A stretch of 64,000 nt of DNA from Bacillus methanolicus (GCF_008764295.1 NZ_VTQX01000010.1:1-64000), one strand, 5' to 3'; shown: positions 44,298 through 52,656, numbered from the stretch's first letter. The notes: a model not told the origin generated them from the sequence alone. A program made the numbers and translations.

Positions 44298-44507
44298 AAG
44301 ATTATTACCCCAACTGCTCTCATATTAGGATCGTTTGGATACTGGTTTGTTTTTGATCATGCTCGAGCGATACATTTACTCGAAACTTATTGGGTTTGGA
44401 TTGCCTTAGGAGTTACCGTTAGTCTACCACTTTTTATTCTGGTTTTACGACAAATTTTTAAAAAGAAGATTCAAAATAAAGACGTTCGCGAAACTATAAA
44501 GGCTTAA
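44298..44507 (+). pseudogene. C-terminal transporter-like remnant
   Basis: A 69-codon plus-strand frame lacks a start codon but has two helices (ITPTALILGSFGYWFVF and TYWVWIALGVTVSLPLFILVL) and a basic tail ending KDVRETIKA. It resembles the last two helices of a transporter. It overlaps the minus-strand remnant by a few bases. No ribosome site is present. Confidence 0.35.
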
Positions 44508-44590
44508 TCTTCTCCAAATTATTCGCTTGCAATTCCAACCGGTTTGATCTAATGATCAATCTATGGAAATTAAAGGAGAAGGTGAATGTT

Positions 44591-45736
44591 TTGAAAAAGA
44601 AGTTGGAAACGATTTTATTGCATCCAATTCGACAGAATCAGAAACCGATAAAGAGTAAAGTAACGCCTATTTATCAAACTTCTGCCTTTGTGTTTACAGA
44701 TTTGGAGGAGCTTGAAGGCTATTATCAAGGTGAAGGGAATTACTTGTATTCACGCACAGGCAACCCGAATCCTGATGAACTTGGGGCAGCGGTTGCCGCA
44801 ATTGAAAGTGCTCCTGCCGGAATTGCCACTTCATCTGGGTTATCAGCGATTTTAGCTGGGGTTCTTGCTGTTGTGAAAAGTGGGGATCATATCGTTGCTG
44901 CAGACGATCTATATGGTGGAAGCTTCTTTTTGTTAAAAGAGGAGCTTCAAAACCTTGGGATTGAGACAACATTCGTTTCCTTCTCAGAGAGGCGAGAAGT
45001 GGAGCGTGCCATTCAACCAAATACAAAGCTTTTATATACCGAGTCCATTACCAATCCCTTGTTGAGAGTAGAAAATTTGCATAGAGTGGTGGCACTTGCC
45101 AAAAAACATAACTTACAAACACTTGTAGATAACACTTTTGCGACTCCATTTCACAGCAATCCTTATACAATCGGGGTTGATTTAGTTGTTCATAGTGCAA
45201 CAAAGTACATCGGCGGACATAGCGATGTGACGGCGGGAGTGTTAGTAGGGAGAGAGGATTTAATTGACAAGGCAAGAGCTAAGGTTGTGAATCTTGGCGC
45301 AAATGTCAGTCCTTTTGAGGCATGGTTGACAAGTCGCGGCCTTAAAACGTTAGCGCTGAGGATGAAATGCCAATCAGAAAATGCAAGACGATTAGCCGAG
45401 GCATTGCTCAATAATCAAAAGATTGAAAAGGTCTATTACCCGTTTGAACAAACCGATGACGGCTTTGGTGCTATTGTCACAATAAAGCTGGGCAAGATGG
45501 TGGATGTAGATACTTTTTTCAAATCGCTAGCATGGATAAAAATTGCCCCAACTCTAGCGGGAGTAGAAACGACAGTCTCTCATCCATTAAAGACGTCCCA
45601 CCGAGCCTTGCCAATAGAACGGAGTGAAGCACTAGGAATTACGATGGAATTGGTAAGAATATCCGTTGGTATTGAGCATCCGGCTGATATTATTCATGTT
45701 TTCACTGAAGCTCTCAATAAGGCACTGAAAGAATAA
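44591..45736 (+). CDS. Cys/Met-metabolism PLP enzyme (cystathionine gamma-synthase/lyase type)
   Basis: This is a PLP enzyme of the Cys/Met gamma family, about 381 aa. The PLP Lys is in VHSATKYIGGHSDVTAG, the cofactor loop in SGLSAILAG, and YSRTGNPN and DNTFATPFHSNPY are family hallmarks. ATSSGLSAILAG and the C-terminal VETTVSHPLKTSHRALP are also diagnostic. Whether it makes or cleaves cystathionine, or acts on homoserine or methionine, cannot be decided. TTG 44591 has AAGGTG 6 bases upstream; ATG 44552 and GTG 44582 are in-frame alternatives. No S-box or T-box was seen upstream. Confidence 0.87.
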   Translation: MKKKLETILLHPIRQNQKPIKSKVTPIYQTSAFVFTDLEELEGYYQGEGNYLYSRTGNPNPDELGAAVAAIESAPAGIATSSGLSAILAGVLAVVKSGDHIVAADDLYGGSFFLLKEELQNLGIETTFVSFSERREVERAIQPNTKLLYTESITNPLLRVENLHRVVALAKKHNLQTLVDNTFATPFHSNPYTIGVDLVVHSATKYIGGHSDVTAGVLVGREDLIDKARAKVVNLGANVSPFEAWLTSRGLKTLALRMKCQSENARRLAEALLNNQKIEKVYYPFEQTDDGFGAIVTIKLGKMVDVDTFFKSLAWIKIAPTLAGVETTVSHPLKTSHRALPIERSEALGITMELVRISVGIEHPADIIHVFTEALNKALKE

Positions 45737-45744
45737 GGTGAACT

Positions 45745-45864
45745 CTATTTCTTTATTCTTCCAATGCGAGAAAGGGCGAGTCTTCGATAGGTAGCACTGC
45801 TAAAATCAGCAATTTGATTGCTTTTCGACCGTTGTTTCACTCGGCGATCGCGGTTGTTTTCCAT
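45745..45864 (-). CDS. small basic protein, 39 aa
   Basis: ATG 45864 follows AAAGGAGG with ideal spacing and the frame ends at TAG 45745. The peptide is very basic: MENNRDRRVKQRSKSN at the start and YRRLALSRIGRIKK at the end. Upstream in-frame residues are dismissed because the ribosome site lies between. I do not recognise a family; short Arg/Lys-rich peptides of this type are common in sporulating Bacillaceae. It converges on the PLP-enzyme gene with 8 bases between stop codons. Confidence 0.6.
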   Translation of the reverse strand: MENNRDRRVKQRSKSNQIADFSSATYRRLALSRIGRIKK

Positions 45865-46009
45865 TGCAACTCCTCCTTTAAAGAATAGTATCACCAAGCT
45901 TCTTGAAACTATTTTATGGGGGACAATTGCCTTATTTTTTTCGCACAACTAAAAAATGATTGACGAATGTTTAAGTGATCGATTATAGTAAATATATAAT
46001 CAAATAGTG

Positions 46010-46118
46010 TTCTCCTAAAGGGGAGTAGCTTTAACAGCAAAGTCGTCATTTCGGAGATATTTGTCTCTCGGCTTTGTTGGCGAATGGTTTGTCATAATCG
46101 TTTAAACCGACAGTTAGC
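46010..46118 (+). ncRNA. yybP-ykoY manganese riboswitch
   Basis: Consensus pieces appear in order: AAAGGGGAGTAGC (about 46016-46028), CAAAGTCGTCATTTCGGAG, CTCTCGGCTTTGTTGGCGAA and the closing AACCGACAG...GCAAGACC. This is the Mn2+-sensing yybP-ykoY aptamer. Two terminators follow before the gene. It precedes a TerC-family gene, a classic target, and presumably switches it on when Mn2+ is high. Confidence 0.93.
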
Positions 46119-46153
46119 AAGACCTTTACCACTGCACTGGTAAAGGTCTTTTT
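46119..46153 (+). terminator. riboswitch terminator 1
   Basis: AAGACCTTTACCA (46119-46131) and TGGTAAAGGTCTT (46138-46150) pair perfectly, then TTTTTG. It begins at the last aptamer bases, as expected for an expression platform. Confidence 0.88.
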
Positions 46154-46163
46154 GTTTGTTTTT

Positions 46164-46194
46164 AGGCCTTTACCAATATTGGTAAAGGCCTTTT
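46164..46194 (+). terminator. terminator 2, near-duplicate of terminator 1
   Basis: AGGCCTTTACCAAT and its exact reverse complement form a 28-base palindrome, followed by TTTT. The CTTTACCA arms repeat those of terminator 1, which points to duplication of the hairpin. Confidence 0.7.
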
Positions 46195-46289
46195 CTATTT
46201 AGAGAGAATAAGGAAGGTGATGGAAATGTGATTTAAATGATTTCTGGAAAAGATAAAAGTTAATGATACGAACGAGGAGGAGAATGAAC

Positions 46290-47072
46290 ATGGATATTTC
46301 AATTTTATTAGAATATGGTTGGGTGTTACTTTTACTTATTGCTTTAGAAGGGCTATTAGCAGCAGATAATGCGCTTGTGTTAGCGATAATGGTAAAGCAT
46401 CTCCCTGAAGATGAAAGAAGAAAAGCTTTATTTTATGGGTTAGCGGGTGCGTTTGTTTTTCGTTTTATTTCTTTGTTTGTCATTTCTTTTCTTGTCGATG
46501 TTTGGCAAGTTCAGGCGATCGGTGCCCTCTACTTATTATTCATCTCGATTAATCACATCGTTCGAAAGTTAGTGAAGAAAAATTTTGAAGAAGAGAAAGA
46601 GGAAAAACAGCCAAAAAAGCAGTCTGGTTTTTGGATGACTGTTCTCAAAGTAGAGCTTGCGGATATTGCTTTTGCAATTGATTCTATTTTAGCAGCTTTT
46701 GCCTTGGCAATGACGTTGCCGAACACTAATCTTCCTCATATTGGTGGAATGGATGGAGGAAAGTTTTTAGTTATTTTTGCTGGAGGTTTAATCGGAGTCA
46801 TCATTATGAGATATGCAGCCAATTTATTTGTGAAGCTCCTCCATGCAAGGCCAGGTCTTGAGCTAGCTGCTTTTGCCATTGTAGGCTGGGTTGGGGTAAA
46901 ACTGGTTGTATTAACATTAGCGCATCCGGATATTGCGGTCATCCCGTATGAGTTTGCTCACTCAACATTATGGAAGTTGATTTTCTATACTGTTTTAATT
47001 GGAATTGCAGCAGCAGGATGGTTTTTATCTAAGGATCATGAGGATGTCGAGAAGCAAACAACAAGAGCGTAA
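46290..47072 (+). CDS. TerC-family membrane protein (Mn2+ export type)
   Basis: This 260-aa integral membrane protein has about seven to eight helices. Family motifs include ALEGLLAADNALVLAIMV near the N-terminus, ELADIAFAIDSILAAFAL and LGWVGVKLV-like AIVGWVGVKLVVL. The acidic residues in these helices coordinate metal in TerC/Alx/MeeY proteins, which secrete excess Mn2+ or load metal onto exported proteins. ATG 46290 is preferred since AGGAGG ends 9 bases before it. Control by the upstream manganese riboswitch supports this role. Confidence 0.92.
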   Translation: MDISILLEYGWVLLLLIALEGLLAADNALVLAIMVKHLPEDERRKALFYGLAGAFVFRFISLFVISFLVDVWQVQAIGALYLLFISINHIVRKLVKKNFEEEKEEKQPKKQSGFWMTVLKVELADIAFAIDSILAAFALAMTLPNTNLPHIGGMDGGKFLVIFAGGLIGVIIMRYAANLFVKLLHARPGLELAAFAIVGWVGVKLVVLTLAHPDIAVIPYEFAHSTLWKLIFYTVLIGIAAAGWFLSKDHEDVEKQTTRA

Positions 47073-47148
47073 ATATCTTTAGGGCAATGTCACATAATAA
47101 CCCCTTGAAGGTCAGGGTATAGTAATAAGAGGTGACGGAGTTAAAATC

Positions 47149-47253
47149 TTGAACGCAAGCCTTCCCAACAGCAGTGCTAAGAAGTTCATGAAGGAACTGT
47201 TTAAAAAAAGAAGGCGAGAAAAAGTTCCTTCAAATGTACTAATTGATTATTGA
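47149..47253 (+). CDS. possible 34-aa basic small ORF
   Basis: TTG 47149 follows GGAG by 10 bases, and the frame runs to TGA 47253. The peptide is LNASLPNSSAKKFMKELF, then KKRRREKVP and ends NVLIDY. It lies between terC and the CorC-type gene. Codon quality looks coding-like but the frame is too short to be certain. No RNA motif was recognised in this gap. Confidence 0.3.
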   Translation: MNASLPNSSAKKFMKELFKKRRREKVPSNVLIDY

Positions 47254-47299
47254 AGGTACTTGTGCTCTTAAAGGCTATCCAATTTGGTAGGTGACTTTC

Positions 47300-48625
47300 T
47301 TGGGTGTTGAAATTTTTATTCTTGCTATACTTATAATTTTAAATGCATTTTTTGCAGGTTCTGAAATGGCGCTAGTTTCTTTAAGTGATAGTCGCCTCAA
47401 ACAATTAGCTGAAGATGGGGATAAAAAGGCAAAATCGGTTCAGTGGCTTCTATCTGAACCGAGCCGATTTTTAGCTACCATCCAAATTGGCATTACTTTA
47501 TCAACCTTAATGGCTAGCGCCTTTGCAACTCGGAATTTTGTGGGAATGATGTCAATTTCGTTAAATAAATATTTTGCGCCTGCCATTGATAGACAACTTC
47601 TCGAAGTGGTGGCAACGATCATCATTACATTAGTTTTGTCTTATTTCACTCTTGTTTTGGGTGAATTAGTACCGAAAAGACTGGCCGTGCACAAAGCAGA
47701 ACAGATTGCTTTTTTAGCTACAGCGCCTTTGGCAATTTTGTCAAAAGTCATTTCACCGTTTGTTCAACTTTTAACCTTTTCCACTAATTTGATTGTACGG
47801 GTATTTGGCGTTGATCCAAATGTGGAGGAAGAAGAAGTGACGGAAGAAGAGATACGCATGATGGTCGATGTCGGTCAGGAAAGAGGAACTATTCAGGCAG
47901 CGGAAAAGGAAATGATTAATAATATTTTTGAGTTTGACAATAAAACGGTTTCAGATATTATGACACACCGCACTAATATTGTTGCCATTCCTCTTGATTT
48001 AAGCTTTCAAGAAGCTGTTCATGTTGCAAATGTTGAAAAGTACACGAGAATCCCAGTCTATGAAGAAAATATTGATCATATCGTGGGAATACTCCATGTG
48101 AAGGATCTTTTTACTTTTATAGAAAATGGTAGTCAGAAGCAATTTAATCTACAGGAGCTTATTCGGGAGCCTTTTTATGCTTTAGAATCTCTCCGAATTG
48201 ATCATTTGTTTAGAGATATGCAAAAAAATAAGGTCCATATGGCAATTGCCATTGATGAATATGGTGGTACAGACGGAATCGTGACAATGGAAGATATATT
48301 AGAAGAAATAGTCGGGAATATTTTTGACGAATATGACGATCCTGAATTGGATCGGGAGGAAATTGAGAAAATTGCCGAGCAAGAGTACATGATGATCGGA
48401 ACAGTCGATTTAGATGATGTAGAAGATATGCTAAAGGTCGATTTTCCGACTGAAGAATTTGATACTTTAAGTGGCTTTATTATTGGACAGCTCGGTTATA
48501 TACCGGATCGTGAAGAAAGGCCAACAATTGAATACGAAAACCATCTTTTTGTAGTCGAGGAAATTAACGAACGGCGAATTGTGAAAGTGAAGGTTATCGT
48601 ATTAGAAGGAGAAGAGCAGGAATAG
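47300..48625 (+). CDS. CNNM/CorC (hemolysin C-like) family protein
   Basis: This is a 441-aa membrane protein. The N-terminal CNNM (DUF21) domain of four helices begins ILAILIILNAFFAGSEMALVSLSDSRLKQL. Two CBS domains lie at about 205-325, with MTHRTNIVAIPLD and YTRIPVYEENIDHIVGILHVKDLF. A CorC/HlyC domain comes last (DEREERPTIEYENHLFVVEEI-like). Such proteins export Mg2+ or Co2+ (YhdP/MpfA type). TTG 47300 has AGGTGA 6 bases upstream; GTG 47291 is an alternative. A terminator overlaps its 3' end. Confidence 0.9.
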   Translation: MGVEIFILAILIILNAFFAGSEMALVSLSDSRLKQLAEDGDKKAKSVQWLLSEPSRFLATIQIGITLSTLMASAFATRNFVGMMSISLNKYFAPAIDRQLLEVVATIIITLVLSYFTLVLGELVPKRLAVHKAEQIAFLATAPLAILSKVISPFVQLLTFSTNLIVRVFGVDPNVEEEEVTEEEIRMMVDVGQERGTIQAAEKEMINNIFEFDNKTVSDIMTHRTNIVAIPLDLSFQEAVHVANVEKYTRIPVYEENIDHIVGILHVKDLFTFIENGSQKQFNLQELIREPFYALESLRIDHLFRDMQKNKVHMAIAIDEYGGTDGIVTMEDILEEIVGNIFDEYDDPELDREEIEKIAEQEYMMIGTVDLDDVEDMLKVDFPTEEFDTLSGFIIGQLGYIPDREERPTIEYENHLFVVEEINERRIVKVKVIVLEGEEQE

Positions 48626-48649
48626 CGGAGGAAAATTCCTGCTTTTTTT
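48615..48649 (+). terminator. terminator overlapping the CorC-type stop
   Basis: AGCAGGAAT (48615-48623) and ATTCCTGCT (48635-48643) form a stem, then seven T. Confidence 0.88.
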
Positions 48650-48655
48650 ACTTTT

Positions 48656-48676
48656 TATTGACCAGTGGTTAAATAT
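48656..48676. promoter_or_regulatory. TetR operator 1
   Basis: TTGACCAGTGGTTAA sits inside a 21-bp site with palindromic TGACCA/TGGTTA arms, 43 bases before the TetR start. It recurs in inverted orientation at 49301-49321. Confidence 0.7.
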
Positions 48677-48718
48677 GTTTTAAACTGTTAGTATTAAAAA
48701 AGTTGTGAGGAGGATAAT

Positions 48719-49288
48719 ATGACACCGAGAAAGACTGTACAACAAGAATTAACAAAAGAAATGATAATGGATGCAGCAAGAGACCTCTTTTCTGAAAAAG
48801 GATACCAGCATGTATCAATGCGACAAATTGCGAAGGAATTAGGGTACAGTCATGGAGCGCTTTATTACCATTTTAAAAATAAGGCAGAGCTGTTTTATGC
48901 GCTAGTAGAAAATCATTTTTCCATGTTAAATACAGTATTAGATCAAATCATGAAAAAAGAGATGGAGCCCCGCGAGAAATTAAGGGAGATTTTTACCGGC
49001 TTTATCCAATTTGGATTAACCTATCAAAGCCATTATGAAATCATGTTTTTGATCAAAGATGAAGAGGTGAGAAATTTTATGAATGAGGAACCGAACCATA
49101 CGTATGAAAAATTTGCAAAAAGTGTTTATTCTTTATGTGAAAAGAATGTTTCAATCCAAGATGTGTGGTCCATTTTCCTTTCATTACATGGTTTTGTCAC
49201 ACATTATTGCCGTCATGTAGTCGGGTATGAAGATGTGAAGGGCTTGGCTGAGGCCCATGCAAATTTTCTATTAAGAGCCATTCTCTAA
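48719..49288 (+). CDS. TetR/AcrR-family regulator
   Basis: This 189-aa repressor-type protein has the HTH at about 28-50 (MRQIAKELGYSHGALYYHFKNKAELFYAL) and an all-helical ligand domain. AGGAGG precedes the ATG. Identical operator-like sites lie upstream of itself and upstream of the next gene, so it probably controls both. The ligand is unknown. Confidence 0.9.
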   Translation: MTPRKTVQQELTKEMIMDAARDLFSEKGYQHVSMRQIAKELGYSHGALYYHFKNKAELFYALVENHFSMLNTVLDQIMKKEMEPREKLREIFTGFIQFGLTYQSHYEIMFLIKDEEVRNFMNEEPNHTYEKFAKSVYSLCEKNVSIQDVWSIFLSLHGFVTHYCRHVVGYEDVKGLAEAHANFLLRAIL

Positions 49289-49300
49289 TTTTTTTTAGAT

Positions 49301-49321
49301 ATATTTAACCAGTGGTCAATA
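49301..49321. promoter_or_regulatory. TetR operator 2
   Basis: TTAACCAGTGGTCAA is the reverse complement of operator 1 except for the central base, and lies 16 bases before the epimerase ATG, overlapping its leader. Confidence 0.7.
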
Positions 49322-49336
49322 AAAGGAGGAAGAAGA

Positions 49337-50269
49337 ATGAAAAAGGCACTTGTTTTAGGAGCATCAGGTGGGATGGGGTTTTCGATTGTTAACGAATTAA
49401 TGGCTCGCGGAGTGGAGGTCACCGCATTTGCGAGAACAAAGAGTAAACTCGAATCCCTTTTTGGTGACGTTCCAAATTTGCATTTTTTTACAGGCGATAT
49501 TTTTGAAGTTGAAGATATAAAGAGGGCAGCGAAGGATGTGGATGTTATTTTCCAATCGGCTAATATTCCATATCCTGAATGGGAAGAAAAGCTGGAGCTA
49601 TTTATGAAAAATATTGTCCTGGCAGCCAAGGATTGTGGGGCAAAGCTTGCTTGTGTCGATAATATATATGCATATGGGCGCAGTGCTGGAGAGAAGGTTA
49701 ATGAAAATTTTCCGAAAAACCCTCATACGAAAAAAGGACGTGTGCGCTTAAATGTGGAAAAGTTAATTAAACAATCAGAAGTGGATGCCCTAATTGCACA
49801 CTTTCCCGATTTTTATGGCCCTAACGCACATAATACGCTGTTGCATTATACGCTTGATAGTGTTGTAAAAGGGAAAAAAGCCCTCTATCTCGGTGATCAA
49901 AATATTAAGAGGGAGTTTATTTTTACCCCTGACGGCGCTAAAGCAATTGTGAATCTAGCTTTTGATGAGAGAAGCTATGGTCAAAATTGGAATATTCCAG
50001 GCTGCGGAACGATATCTGGAAAAGAAATCATTGCGATTTTGCGGGAATTAACAGGCTATGCAAAAGGTGTTTCCACAGTTTCAAAGAATATGATTAAATT
50101 CCTCGGTCTCTTTAATCGATTTATGCGTGAAGTAGTGGAAATGTTTTACTTAAATGAAGAACCAGTTGTGCTTGATGGCTCTAAATATGAGCAAATGCTT
50201 GGTGAAGTTCCACGCACGTCCTATCAAGAAGGACTAAGGCGAACAATTGATTACATGAAAAAGCCATAA
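49337..50269 (+). CDS. NAD-dependent epimerase/dehydratase family protein
   Basis: This 310-aa extended short-chain dehydrogenase has the N-terminal NAD site ALVLGASGGMGFSIVNELM (a G-x-x-G-x-x-G pattern), DNIYAYGRSAG at about 105-115 with the catalytic-type Tyr, and a substrate domain ending YQEGLRRTIDYMKKP. It resembles nucleoside-diphosphate-sugar epimerases and NAD(P)H-binding reductases. AGGAGG precedes the ATG. It is regulated by the adjacent TetR protein, so a detoxification or stress role is as likely as sugar metabolism. Confidence 0.82.
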   Translation: MKKALVLGASGGMGFSIVNELMARGVEVTAFARTKSKLESLFGDVPNLHFFTGDIFEVEDIKRAAKDVDVIFQSANIPYPEWEEKLELFMKNIVLAAKDCGAKLACVDNIYAYGRSAGEKVNENFPKNPHTKKGRVRLNVEKLIKQSEVDALIAHFPDFYGPNAHNTLLHYTLDSVVKGKKALYLGDQNIKREFIFTPDGAKAIVNLAFDERSYGQNWNIPGCGTISGKEIIAILRELTGYAKGVSTVSKNMIKFLGLFNRFMREVVEMFYLNEEPVVLDGSKYEQMLGEVPRTSYQEGLRRTIDYMKKP

Positions 50270-50397
50270 AAAGGTGCACCCCCTCCTTTTATTTAGCGCA
50301 ACGTTACTATCGTGGATTGATGGAGGTTCAGAACGGAGTAAGTGTGTTTTTATCGTGGGTGTCATAGGAACAAAGAATGCTCAGCTCAGAGCAGTTT

Positions 50398-50670
50398 TGT
50401 GCTCATAAAGAGTCGATAAGGACAGAGATCGTCAAAAGCAAGCACCCCGTGACCGCAAGAAGGGCTCATGAGAACAAAGACCACCAAAAAAGAGCACTTC
50501 GTGTCCGCATGAAGGTTCCATGAGGACAGAGATCGTCAAAAGCAAGCACAGTGTGTTCTCATGAAGGGTCGATGAGGATAAGAAAAGCTTAAAATAAAGC
50601 AAATCCTGTCTTCATAAAGGACAAAGCACAGCCAGACAAGAGCAAGTTCTGTCCTCATGGGCAACTCCAC
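50398..50670. repeat. six-unit array with a 52-bp period and internal dyad
   Basis: TGTCCTCAT-type units start at 50398, 50450, 50502 and 50554 (exact 52-bp steps), then 50607 and 50650. The best unit has TGTCCGCATGAAGG, CATGAGGACA, AGATCGTCAAAAGCAAGCAC. The arms TGTCCTCAT and ATGAGGACA form a dyad in each unit. It fills the 530-bp gap between the convergent epimerase and natK genes. No coding frame is convincing. Confidence 0.85.
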
Positions 50671-50753
50671 AAGAAAGAGGATAGCGATCCGAGAGAAAAA
50701 AACAAATCAAAAAAGTTCTTTTATTCGAGCGGTCGAAAGAGTATGGCCTCACG

Positions 50754-50802
50754 AAAAGAACAGTTACTCCCATCGGAAATGCATGTGAGTAACTGTTCTT
50801 TT
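50754..50802. terminator. bidirectional terminator by natK
   Basis: AAAAGAACAGTTACTC (50754-50769) and GAGTAACTGTTCTTTT (50787-50802) form a 16-bp stem with T on both strands' 3' sides. It ends over the natK stop codon. Confidence 0.9.
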
Positions 50803-51760
50803 ATCGAATTGCTGGGATTTTAATTTTTACATGAAATTCTTCATTCTTATGGGTGAAATCGAGAAAGCCTTGATGGTCTTGAACAATGTTATGGATAAGC
50901 TTTGTGCCGAGTCCTTCATGCCCATCCTCTTTTGTCGTATGCCCGTAAGAATCGTAGAGCTGATCGAGGATGGAGACAGGAATTGGCAAGCTATTATTTT
51001 TGCAAATTAAAAGGAATAGACCGCTTTTTTTATATAATTGTAGTGTTATATTGGCTTGCTTTCCGCGTGCTGTTTGCCATTCTTCACAGGCCTCAATGCT
51101 ATTTGCTAACAGATTCCCCACTAATGTGACAATTTCTTTGTCGGCGAAAGGAAGGGAAGATAGCGGAACTTCAAGGTCATAAACAACTTCAATATTGGCA
51201 GATTTTGCTCTTTGATACATTTGATGCAGAATTCCTGCGACGCTGCCTTGTTCGCCTTTAATAGAAAGATTTGTTTCTTCATAGCCGTCTACCAAGTTTG
51301 TTAAATAAACTCTCGCTTCGGTATTTTGTTCTTTCTCTAGCAAATAATGGAGGGCAGAAATATGTTTTAAAAAGTCATGGCGTTCGCTCCTAACGATGCG
51401 AAAGGTTTCGTTTAATTGGTGCCGATATTCCTCAAAATCAGAAATTTCCTTTTTCATGAAAAAGAATATATGTGATAGCTTAAGCCGAATAAACTCGATG
51501 ATTATAAAGCTAAGCAGTAAGATAATATGTACCCAAATAGAGGCTTCATGGAATTGCAATAAAAGAAGCACGACTTGGATGATTAGTAAAAGGCTGTTCA
51601 CTGTGTTGTCGAGAGAGAAAATACGGATGATCATCTTCTTCTGTAATATGTAAGTAAAGAGGGCAGCTATGATGAATGCAGGGATAGGTGCTCCTGTTAC
51701 AATGAAGAGATGAAGTCCTGCAAATAAAAAGAGCATCCCCCAATAAAGCTTGATTTTCAA
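50801..51760 (-). CDS. natK: GHKL sensor kinase, NatK-like
   Basis: This 319-aa membrane kinase has four to five N-terminal helices (about 1-105). It then carries a dimerisation helix with the phospho-acceptor region RSERHDFLKHISALHYLL (His near residue 130) and a GHKL ATPase domain with NLLANSIEACEEW and GHEGLGTKLIHNI. The type is LytS/AgrC/NatK. TTG 51760 follows AGAGGTG; GTG 51769 overlaps that site. It is adjacent to the LytTR regulator and divergent from natAB, the arrangement of Bacillus subtilis natKR-natAB. Confidence 0.85.
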   Translation of the reverse strand: MKIKLYWGMLFLFAGLHLFIVTGAPIPAFIIAALFTYILQKKMIIRIFSLDNTVNSLLLIIQVVLLLLQFHEASIWVHIILLLSFIIIEFIRLKLSHIFFFMKKEISDFEEYRHQLNETFRIVRSERHDFLKHISALHYLLEKEQNTEARVYLTNLVDGYEETNLSIKGEQGSVAGILHQMYQRAKSANIEVVYDLEVPLSSLPFADKEIVTLVGNLLANSIEACEEWQTARGKQANITLQLYKKSGLFLLICKNNSLPIPVSILDQLYDSYGHTTKEDGHEGLGTKLIHNIVQDHQGFLDFTHKNEEFHVKIKIPAIR

Positions 51761-51771
51761 CTGTTTCACCT

Positions 51772-52470
51772 CTAAAAATAATTCTCTTGTAAAAAGTCAA
51801 CTTTTTCCTTTGTGATCATAGCTTGTTCCTCTATTCCTTCGAAAGTTACAATATAGGAGTTTTTTGCATATAAGGAAAAGTTTTTAACGTAATGAATATT
51901 AATGATGAAAGAGCGATGAGAACGAATAAAGTCTCTTTCCCGTAATTCTCCTTCTAATTCATTTAATGTTTGATACGTTTTAATTGGACCTGAATTTGTA
52001 AAAATCGTCGTAGCACGTCCAGAACGCTCGATAAAAACGATATCTTTCTTTTGGATGATATGGATGTCATTTTTCCTCTTTATATAAAGCCTTCCAGCAA
52101 TATCCGTTGATTTTGACTTTTCTAATAAACGTTCAACTGAATGGACAAGGCGTTCTTTCGAATACGGCTTCATAATATAGTCATGGACATTTAATTCAAA
52201 TGCATGAACAGCATAGCCGCTGTTCCCCGTTACAAAAATAACCGCTATATTAAGTGCATGTGAATGGATAATATCTGCTAACTCGTAGCCGGAAAGACTA
52301 GGCATTTCAATATCAGCAATTAATAAGTCAATCGTTTCTTTTTTTATTTGTTCATAGGCCTCTTCTGCTGAAAGGGTGGCAAAAACAATTTCTACTCCTG
52401 CTATTCCCTCTATAATGCCCTTTAATTTATCCAAATCAATTGGACGATCATCTACAAGACCAATTCTCAT
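51772..52470 (-). CDS. natR: LytTR response regulator, NatR-like
   Basis: This 232-aa response regulator has an N-terminal receiver domain (VDDRPIDLDKLKG, phospho-Asp in LLIADIEMPSLSGYEL, Lys in IMKPYSKERL). A C-terminal LytTR DNA-binding domain follows (about 130-232, RDFIRSHRSFIINIHYV). It is the partner of NatK. Direct repeats of the LytTR type lie in the intergenic region upstream of natA. It probably activates natAB. Confidence 0.88.
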   Translation of the reverse strand: MRIGLVDDRPIDLDKLKGIIEGIAGVEIVFATLSAEEAYEQIKKETIDLLIADIEMPSLSGYELADIIHSHALNIAVIFVTGNSGYAVHAFELNVHDYIMKPYSKERLVHSVERLLEKSKSTDIAGRLYIKRKNDIHIIQKKDIVFIERSGRATTIFTNSGPIKTYQTLNELEGELRERDFIRSHRSFIINIHYVKNFSLYAKNSYIVTFEGIEEQAMITKEKVDFLQENYF

Positions 52471-52560
52471 TTATTTCGCCTCGCTGCAAATTTCTTGAAA
52501 TGACAATTTATGAATCGTTTCTTTCCATTTTACCATCAAAAGATGAAAAAATGACCTTTT

Positions 52561-52589
52561 TACGACATGAAATGGAATATTCACGACAT
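52561..52589. promoter_or_regulatory. direct repeats, probable NatR (LytTR) sites
   Basis: ACGACAT recurs with flanking TTT/TTC at 52562-52568 and 52583-52589, 21 bp apart (two helical turns). LytTR regulators bind such spaced direct repeats. It lies between natR and natA. Confidence 0.6.
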
Positions 52590-52656
52590 AAGTGAAGATT
52601 TCATTTCTTTTTGTTTGTATGATAAACACAAGAAATGAGAACGAGGTGGAAACGTG

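Noticed and set aside
44552-44590. N-terminal extension of the PLP enzyme from ATG 44552
   Set aside because: No ribosome site before it, while AAGGTG precedes TTG 44591; the extension is not part of the family core.
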